Shown here piece by piece: positions 5,096 to 9,108 of a DNA stretch of 9,108 nucleotides. Source of the stretch: Verrucomicrobia subdivision 3 bacterium UBA7542. Its GTDB lineage: Bacteria; Verrucomicrobiota; Verrucomicrobiia; Limisphaerales; UBA11358. The notes under the pieces were generated by a model that had not been told where the DNA came from, searched no databases, and worked only from the letters and a program-made list of their open reading frames with translations. Location of the stretch: the NCBI GenBank assembly GCA_002479245.1, contig DLMG01000004.1:1-9108 (forward strand). Reading direction: 5' to 3'. Positions within the stretch are counted from its first letter, which is position 1. Every line of letters begins with the position of its first letter. The translations under genes and the position numbers were made by a program.

Positions 5096-6070
5096 ACGAA
5101 CTAGGAATACCCCTTCCTCCTCCGACTTGGTTATCCATTGATTGCAGACTTCCAGGCCGTAACGGGCAAGAACATTGCGGACGTGTTCCGGCGTGTAGCG
5201 ATACGAAAAGAAAAGTTGAATGCTTTTGCCGGTGCGGAAATCAAACCGTTTGCCATCCACTTCAATCCGACGCGAACGTGTGAAATGAAAGCCGGCTACG
5301 ATGCGTTTCAAACCGTTCACCCGATCATCTTCAATTTTGAAGTGTAACTTGCCGTCGTTGAGTTCCACGCTGAGGTCGAGCAGGAAGGTCATCAGCCAGT
5401 CGCGGGTGAGCGGGTTGTCGTATTGCGGCAAGGTCTTTTTCACCCCGGCGGCGTAATTTTTGCCGGGCGCGAGATTGGCGCTGAACAGCAGGAAATCCTT
5501 TGGGCGAATGAGCGATGCGAGCTTGGGCAGGATGATTTGCGGCTCGAAGTTCGGAATCATGCCGAAAAAGGTGAAGAGTCGAGCCGTCTTCGCTTCGCTT
5601 CGACGCGCCAGGGTGACGGGCAAATCATCCGCCGTAGCCAGGTCGCACACGAACGGGAAACAATTTTTCTGCGGCAAAACGGCGAGCGCGGTCCGGCGGG
5701 CGACCAACACCATGGCCGCGCTCACATCGCACGGCGTGTAAAAAATTTCCCGGCCGCGAGCTTTCAACAACTTCAATAGCTGCGTGTCTTTTTGTCCACC
5801 GCCGCAGCCGAGGCCGACGACGTGAACACGCGGGGTTTTGATTTTTTCAGCGGCAGCCTTGAAAGCTTGAGTGTAAACGGCCCGGCAATCCGCATCGTTG
5901 CGCGTTGGCGAATACTCCTGGTGCAGTGCGAGCCATTTTAGCGTCTGTCTGACGCTGTCGTAGTGGAACTTGTGGTTCACGCGCCGCGCGCGGAGCGATT
6001 CGAGCAAATCGCGCCGGACCTTTTCCGGAAACTGACTGGCGTGAATCAGAACTTTGGCGACGGATGTCAT
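5066..6070 (-). CDS. EgtD-like SAM-dependent methyltransferase
   Basis: This 334-residue protein belongs to the histidine-specific methyltransferase family (EgtD/DUF2260, Methyltransf_33). The N-terminal part NHKFHYDSVRQT...HQEYSPTRND (32-59) matches the family's YD...EYYLTR block. The SAM site is VVGLGCGGGQKDTQLL (84-99) with DVS at 115-117. TFFGMIPNF (167-175), SANLAPGKNY (197-206), QYDNPLTRDWL (216-226), FFSYRYTP (287-294) and EEEGVFLV (317-324) follow in the family order. EgtD trimethylates histidine on the way to ergothioneine, but no EgtB or other ergothioneine gene is nearby, so the substrate is unknown. The ATG lies 6 bases after the DUF420 stop, which points to one operon with sco. 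The last eight residues (SGVSGERR) and the stop come from the palindrome at 5022-5095. Confidence 0.87.
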   Translation of the reverse strand: MTSVAKVLIHASQFPEKVRRDLLESLRARRVNHKFHYDSVRQTLKWLALHQEYSPTRNDADCRAVYTQAFKAAAEKIKTPRVHVVGLGCGGGQKDTQLLKLLKARGREIFYTPCDVSAAMVLVARRTALAVLPQKNCFPFVCDLATADDLPVTLARRSEAKTARLFTFFGMIPNFEPQIILPKLASLIRPKDFLLFSANLAPGKNYAAGVKKTLPQYDNPLTRDWLMTFLLDLSVELNDGKLHFKIEDDRVNGLKRIVAGFHFTRSRRIEVDGKRFDFRTGKSIQLFFSYRYTPEHVRNVLARYGLEVCNQWITKSEEEGVFLVRRSGVSGERR

Positions 6071-6076
6071 GCGATT

Positions 6077-6505
6077 TTATTTCTGCGGAAAAATCCGGTA
6101 GAGCAGCAGATAAACCACCACGCCGGTCACGGAGACATATATCCACAATGGCCATGTCCAGCGGGCGATTTTTTTGTGCGGGTCAAAACGTTGCCGCCAT
6201 GCGCGGTACAGCGTCACTAAAATCAGCGGCACAATGACGATGGCCAGCACGGTGTGTGTGAGCAGAATCACCAGGTAAACCGGGCGGAACCACGCGGGAT
6301 TCCGAAAGTGGGTGACGGTCTGGACGTTGAGGTGATAGGTAAGGTAGCAAATCAAAAAAACAACTGAGGTCACAAATGCCGCCATCATGCAGTTGCGGTG
6401 CGCGGTCTGGTTTTTGCGCCGGATGAAAATATAACCGGCGGTCAGAAAAATCGCGCTCAAACCGTTGAGCGAAGCGTTGACGGCGGGCAAATCGTGGACG
6501 GTCAT
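6077..6505 (-). CDS. DUF420 membrane protein (CtaM-like, oxidase assembly)
   Basis: This 142-residue protein has four predicted membrane helices (about 8-28, 40-58, 74-100, 116-136). It carries the DUF420 hallmarks: LPAVNASLNG (6-15), the His residues H36, H58, H84 and H110, and the C-terminal WIYVSVTGVVVYLLLY (121-136). In Bacillota, DUF420 proteins (CtaM/YozB) are needed to make functional haem-copper oxidases; the spaced His residues suggest haem or metal binding. I chose the ATG at 6505 because the protein begins there as the family does. The 36 extra residues possible upstream are read from the palindrome at 6538-6613. It follows sco and precedes the methyltransferase on the same strand. 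Pairing with sco supports a role in cytochrome oxidase assembly. Confidence 0.9.
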   Translation of the reverse strand: MTVHDLPAVNASLNGLSAIFLTAGYIFIRRKNQTAHRNCMMAAFVTSVVFLICYLTYHLNVQTVTHFRNPAWFRPVYLVILLTHTVLAIVIVPLILVTLYRAWRQRFDPHKKIARWTWPLWIYVSVTGVVVYLLLYRIFPQK

Positions 6506-6537
6506 GATGCCTTTGCCAGATGGGCACTCACAAAATA

Positions 6538-6613
6538 TTGGAACGCCGGCCTCCGGCCCGGCTCGACGCAAATGGCCATCTCCAAAACGCCGGGCCGGAG
6601 GCCGGCGCTCCAA
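6538..6613. repeat. Palindrome with 25-bp arms between sco and DUF420 genes
   Basis: Bases 6538-6562 and 6589-6613 are inverted copies with one mismatch in 25 and a 26-base loop. The arms are almost pure G and C (core CCGGCCTCCGGCCCGG). It sits between two genes transcribed in the same direction and could lower expression of the downstream genes or stabilise the 3' end of the sco mRNA. Its sequence differs from the palindrome at 5022-5095, so two families of REP-like elements may be present. Confidence 0.82.
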
Positions 6614-6638
6614 CGCGGCTCAAGGATGCCCATCGCTG

Positions 6639-7295
6639 TCATCGCTCGCGTTCGAGTTGGCGCACGGTGGTGATGAGGCGCGGCTGAACGTTCGTCCAAT
6701 TCACGCCGTCGCCCTGGGTTTCAAAAACTCCGCGCAGCCGCGCGTGCTGGTCCACAATAACAAAAATCGTGCTGTGAATGAACAAGTCGGCGTCGTTCCG
6801 GCGCTCTTCCGGTTTCACCGGTACGGCGCTTAATTTCAAGCTGTCACCCGCCAGACCGGCGATTTCAGTCTTGGAACCGGTCAGAAACATCCAGCGGTTG
6901 AAGTCCGCGCCAAAACGTTCGCCGTAATTTTTCATCACCGGCGGCGTGTCAAAATCAGGGTCGGTCGTCAGCGTCACCAGCTTGGCCCGGCTCGTTTGCG
7001 GCAGGGCGTCCTGGAGCGACCTCATTTGCGCCGTCATGAGGGGGCACGATCCGGCGCAGCGCGTGAAAATAATGTCGGCGATCCAGACGTGGTTGCTCAA
7101 GTCGGCGAGCGTCGTTGCCCGGCCGTCCTGATTCATGAGCGTGAAGCCGGCGACCGGGCTGAGCACGGGCAATGCGCGTTGATGAGCGCGATTTAATTCC
7201 ATCAGCGAAAGCGCATACGCCATGCAAAGCACGACGAGGAGCAGGACGATGCCAATCCAGAGCGTTCGCGGCAGTTGTTGAGGAGTTTCAGCCAT
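6639..7295 (-). CDS. sco: SCO1/SenC family copper chaperone
   Basis: This 218-residue membrane-anchored protein has an N-terminal helix (about 12-32, WIGIVLLLVVLCMAYAL) followed by a thioredoxin-fold domain outside the cytoplasm. The copper ligands are all present: C80 and C84 in FTRCAGSCPLM and H174 in LFIHSTIFVI. The block LTTDPDFDTPPVMKNYGERF (109-128) is typical of the family. Sco proteins deliver copper to, or reduce, the CuA site of cytochrome c oxidase subunit II. The start is supported by a TATAAT box 13 bases upstream; there is no Shine-Dalgarno sequence. It appears to lead the operon sco-DUF420-methyltransferase. A broken subunit II fragment lies about 1 kb upstream on the same strand, suggesting that the locus once carried oxidase genes as well. 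Confidence 0.93.
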   Translation of the reverse strand: MAETPQQLPRTLWIGIVLLLVVLCMAYALSLMELNRAHQRALPVLSPVAGFTLMNQDGRATTLADLSNHVWIADIIFTRCAGSCPLMTAQMRSLQDALPQTSRAKLVTLTTDPDFDTPPVMKNYGERFGADFNRWMFLTGSKTEIAGLAGDSLKLSAVPVKPEERRNDADLFIHSTIFVIVDQHARLRGVFETQGDGVNWTNVQPRLITTVRQLERER

Positions 7296-7300
7296 GCTGG

Positions 7301-7776
7301 TTGGTAAAATTATACGCTCAAAAAAAACCGCCGCAAGCCAAGGCCGCGGGCGCTCCTGAATTCATTTTGGAATGGACGACAGGGGCGGCGTGGCGTTTGA
7401 ATCTGGCAGTGATTGACATCAACCAATTCAAGAACCTCCGGCTTCATGGCGGGTTCATTATCACCGACATTGAATTGACGGAGGATCCAATCGTGGATGC
7501 CATCGGACGCGAAGCCATCGCGCAAACGAGTGCCATTGCCGGCAGATTTCGATTGTTCATCCGCTCCGGCTGAGTGAGGAAGAATTGTCCATCACGCTCT
7601 ATCACGAAATTCTCGAAGCCGCTTCCGTCGCCTTGGCCAACCCGCCTGCCAGCGTGATGGATTTCAACGAGGCGGATTTTGAACGGGCCGCCCATGACGC
7701 GCAAAAACGATGGGGAAATGCCTCGCCGGCCAATCTCGATCTCCTGTTGCAATTTCACGGATTTCGCCGACAATAA
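7301..7776 (+). pseudogene. Broken small gene with an HExxE stretch (one frameshift)
   Basis: Two reading frames join into one plausible protein of about 158 residues. The first frame, open from about 7301 (TTG; no ATG seen) to the TGA at 7571, includes PEFILEWTTGAAWRLNLAV and LHGGFIITDIEL and ends at FRLFIRSG. The second frame, from 7570 to the TAA at 7774, continues LSEEELSITLYHEILEAA...LLLQFHGFRRQ. Restoring one base near 7570 joins them, which is the usual sign of a single deletion. I do not recognise the family. HEILEA is the only motif that could suggest a metal site, and that is weak. The 5' end overlaps the sco promoter on the other strand. A programmed frameshift or a sequencing error in a CC run are alternatives. 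Confidence 0.6.
7309..7336 (-). promoter_or_regulatory. Probable promoter of the sco operon
   Basis: The minus strand carries a perfect TATAAT (7309-7314) 13 bases before the sco ATG. A partial -35 box, TTGCGG, lies at 7331-7336 with a 16-base spacer. The predicted leader is only about 6 bases, consistent with the missing Shine-Dalgarno sequence. Confidence 0.6.
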
Positions 7777-7780
7777 GCTT

Positions 7781-7977
7781 ATGGTTGACCGCGATAAAAT
7801 CCAGTTCGACCTCATCAAATTGCTGAACGGCGAGCGCATCCTCCGCCTCACCGAGCCGAAATCCGGCCTGGCTTTGGAACAGAAGCTGGCCCCGTCGGAC
7901 GCGGTTGTCCGGCAAAAGGAAAACTTCTCAGCGCCTTCCAGGCCGCCCTGGCCCGGGTGGAATTGTCGGCGGCTTGA
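7781..7977 (+). pseudogene. Broken small gene, partner of the preceding one (one frameshift)
   Basis: It starts with an ATG 4 bases after the stop of the preceding broken gene, so the two formed an operon. The first frame reads MVDRDKIQFDLIKLLNGE, then RILRLTEPKSGLALEQKL and DAVVRQKE. Then the coherent sequence moves to another frame (KLLSAFQAALARVELSAA) and stops at 7975-7977. One missing A in the A run at about 7919-7923 explains the shift. The intact protein would have about 65 residues, charged and helical. I do not recognise it; a small DNA-binding or antitoxin-like partner is possible but unsupported. Confidence 0.6.
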
Positions 7978-8303
7978 TGGTCGTCGTCGATTCTGGTCCT
8001 GCGGGTAATTGTCCGGCCAATTCAATCGCGCGAATTTTCAAGAAGCCGGCGAACGATTCTCCCTCTCCGCCAACGTCGGAGTGTGGCCGCCTGCTCGCGA
8101 TTTATCGGAGTCCCCGGCCACAGCAATGCACGAACAGCGAAGCGCTTTGGCCAGACCGACACCAGCCTGCTTTGCCACGTTGCTGCGCCCGGGGACGGGC
8201 GCACTCCAGATGCCGGGGGAAACTCTCGCACCGGGCGAAGAAAACCGCTGCTGCCAAAATCATTTTTCGATGGACGACCAGGGGAAAAGCGGCGGTGAAC
8301 GCG
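7978..8303. other. Stretch without a recognisable gene
   Basis: Open frames exist on both strands because the sequence is GC-rich, but all are rich in Arg, Pro, Ser and Trp, with no conserved motif or ribosome binding site. I take it as decayed sequence, perhaps containing the eroded rest of the subunit II gene or a dispersed repeat. I could not align it convincingly to either. Confidence 0.55.
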
Positions 8304-8412
8304 CCGCAGTCCAAACGCTTCGCGCGGGACGGAGATGCTTTCCGAACACGCCATCGGGGCCGGCGTAACGGACGTTCCACGCGAACTGCTGCGCGATGAA
8401 CCTGACAGAAAT
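8304..8412 (-). pseudogene. Remnant of cytochrome c oxidase subunit II (CuA domain start)
   Basis: The minus strand at 8338-8412 encodes ISVRFIAQQFAWNVRYAG followed by PDGVFGK. This is the signature entering the CuA domain of subunit II (usually Vxv.aqQf.WnvrYpG.DG.FG). After that the frame changes, and ISVPREAFGL (8336-8307) resembles the next block (lISa.NPFGL) with the intervening TDPK-type residues missing. Upstream, the two membrane helices of subunit II are absent; downstream, the CuA ligands (the Cys and His cluster) are not found. It is therefore a degraded fragment, not a gene. It lies on the same strand as sco and DUF420, whose products serve cytochrome oxidase. Confidence 0.7.
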
Positions 8413-8461
8413 TCGTTTTATCAAGGCTGAATTGTTAATGTGAATATTACTTTTCTCAACA

Positions 8462-8680
8462 TCACGATTTGCGGAGCATCCGGAGAACCGTGATCCCGGC
8501 AAAAAGTCCGATCTGCCCCAGCAGACAGCCAGGCCAGCCCCAGTGGAGGAAAAACAAGGTCACGACGGAAATCACCACCGACAAACCAGTCCACACCAGA
8601 CTGGATTCGTTCTCGAACTCAGCCGCGCGATGAAAGAAAATCGCGCATGCCACTATCATCAAGATCAGTAAATATGGCAT
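8462..8680 (-). CDS. Small three-helix membrane protein, unknown function
   Basis: This 72-residue, strongly hydrophobic protein has three predicted membrane helices (about 2-17, 27-46, 50-68). A charged loop (FHRAAEFENES, 16-26) lies between the first two and a basic tail (RMLRKS) at the end. It begins 24 bases after the ribH stop on the same strand, so co-transcription with ribH is likely. No Shine-Dalgarno sequence is seen. I cannot assign a function; no riboflavin transporter motif is present, and it is much shorter than known riboflavin transporters. Confidence 0.7.
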   Translation of the reverse strand: MPYLLILMIVACAIFFHRAAEFENESSLVWTGLSVVISVVTLFFLHWGWPGCLLGQIGLFAGITVLRMLRKS

Positions 8681-8704
8681 CGCCCGACGTTTGATTACGG
8701 TGTT

Positions 8705-9108
8705 CTAGCTCTGCAAACTTTTCAAAACGCGCGCCATCACCAGCGCGGTCTGCGCCGCTTCCGTGCCGCGATTGTGCTTTGGGTTGAGGCAGCGGGCACC
8801 GGCTTGCGCTTCATTTTCCAAAAGCAGCACTTCGTGAATGACGGGAATTTCGTGCGCGAGCTGGATTTGCATCAACGCGTGGTTCACGGCTTCGCCAATG
8901 TGCGCGGCGTGAACCGTCTGGCCGCGCAAAATCACGCCGAGACAGATGATGGCGGACAAACCGGGCGAAGTCCGCGCCAGCCGTTTGGCCACGACGGGAA
9001 TTTCATACGCGCCCGGCACCCGGATGATCTGGATCCGGGAAACATCGGCGCGCCACAACTCCGCTTTGGCCGCCCGCAACATCGTGTCCACGTAACGCGC
9101 GTTGTAGC
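8705..9108 (-). CDS. ribH: 6,7-dimethyl-8-ribityllumazine synthase, N-terminus outside window
   Basis: Lumazine synthase condenses 5-amino-6-ribitylaminouracil with 3,4-dihydroxy-2-butanone 4-phosphate, the step before riboflavin. The visible 133 residues begin YNARYVDTMLRAAKAEL, equivalent to the FNe.it..ll.gA block, so only roughly the first 15-20 residues are missing. The frame stays open to the window edge, and the GTG at 9091 is internal. Family blocks seen are VPGAYEIP, GVILRGQTVHAAHIGEAV (phosphate loop and the active-site His), IPVIHEVLLLENEAQAGAR and HNRGTEAAQTAL. Compared with the textbook enzyme, GETxHF reads GQTVHA and FGVLTTxN reads HEVLLLEN, probably a lineage variant. The small membrane protein gene follows 24 bases downstream. 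Confidence 0.93.
   Translation of the reverse strand, partial: YNARYVDTMLRAAKAELWRADVSRIQIIRVPGAYEIPVVAKRLARTSPGLSAIICLGVILRGQTVHAAHIGEAVNHALMQIQLAHEIPVIHEVLLLENEAQAGARCLNPKHNRGTEAAQTALVMARVLKSLQS

Noticed and set aside
6502..6699. Minus-strand frame reading SAGLRPG and RRPAFQ
   Set aside because: It is the translation of the GC-rich palindrome between sco and DUF420, not a gene.
7444..8025. Minus-strand open frame of 193 residues
   Set aside because: It lies antisense to both broken small genes, has no motif or ribosome binding site, and has a Ser/Arg-rich composition typical of shadow frames.
8022..8399. Several Arg/Pro-rich open frames on both strands
   Set aside because: They overlap each other in GC-rich decayed DNA. 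None shows a start signal, and only the short subunit II fragment next to them is meaningful.
1..9108. CRISPR array, riboswitch or rRNA
   Set aside because: No regularly spaced direct repeats or conserved aptamer cores were seen. The only RNA gene supported is the tRNA-Arg.

Overview
The window looks like a piece of a Verrucomicrobiota chromosome, most like the Pedosphaera/Limisphaerales type. This assignment is an inference. It rests on the protein flavour of RibH, Sco, DUF420 and the EgtD-like methyltransferase, on chromosomal genes that lack Shine-Dalgarno sequences, and on long GC-rich palindromes between genes. A mobile element sits beside a tRNA-Arg gene.

Positions 1-3935 hold part of an integrated genetic element; its far end lies beyond base 1. 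All its genes are on the minus strand and form two groups. The first is a tyrosine integrase followed directly by an unrecognised 289-residue protein (TGA-ATG junction), driven by a near-consensus sigma70 promoter that appears to start transcription at the ATG. The second is a tightly overlapping series: small helix-turn-helix protein, 78-residue protein of unknown function, HUH-family rolling-circle replication initiator, and a small protein that is probably the single-stranded DNA-binding protein. A perfect 10-bp inverted repeat covers the start codon of the HTH gene and looks like an autoregulatory operator. The gene content (integrase, HTH/Xis-like protein, HUH Rep, SSB-like protein) fits an integrated ssDNA element such as an inovirus-like prophage or an integrative rolling-circle plasmid. 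No coat, Zot or other structural gene is inside the window, so the choice between these is open.

Positions 3936-4012 are an intact tRNA-Arg(UCU) with an encoded CCA. The integrase lies on its 5' side, the opposite of the usual arrangement.

Positions 4127-9108 are chromosomal. A dihydropteroate-synthase-like gene on the plus strand has lost several pterin-site residues. It faces a minus-strand operon of sco (copper chaperone), a DUF420 (CtaM-type) membrane protein and an EgtD-like methyltransferase. A 28-bp-arm palindrome between the convergent genes also supplies the methyltransferase's last codons and its stop. A second 25-bp-arm palindrome separates sco and DUF420.

Positions 7296-8461 carry no intact gene. 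They hold two adjacent small plus-strand genes, each broken by a single-base frameshift, then unassigned sequence, then a fragment of a cytochrome c oxidase subunit II gene on the minus strand. The right end carries a small three-helix membrane protein downstream of ribH (lumazine synthase), which runs off the window edge.
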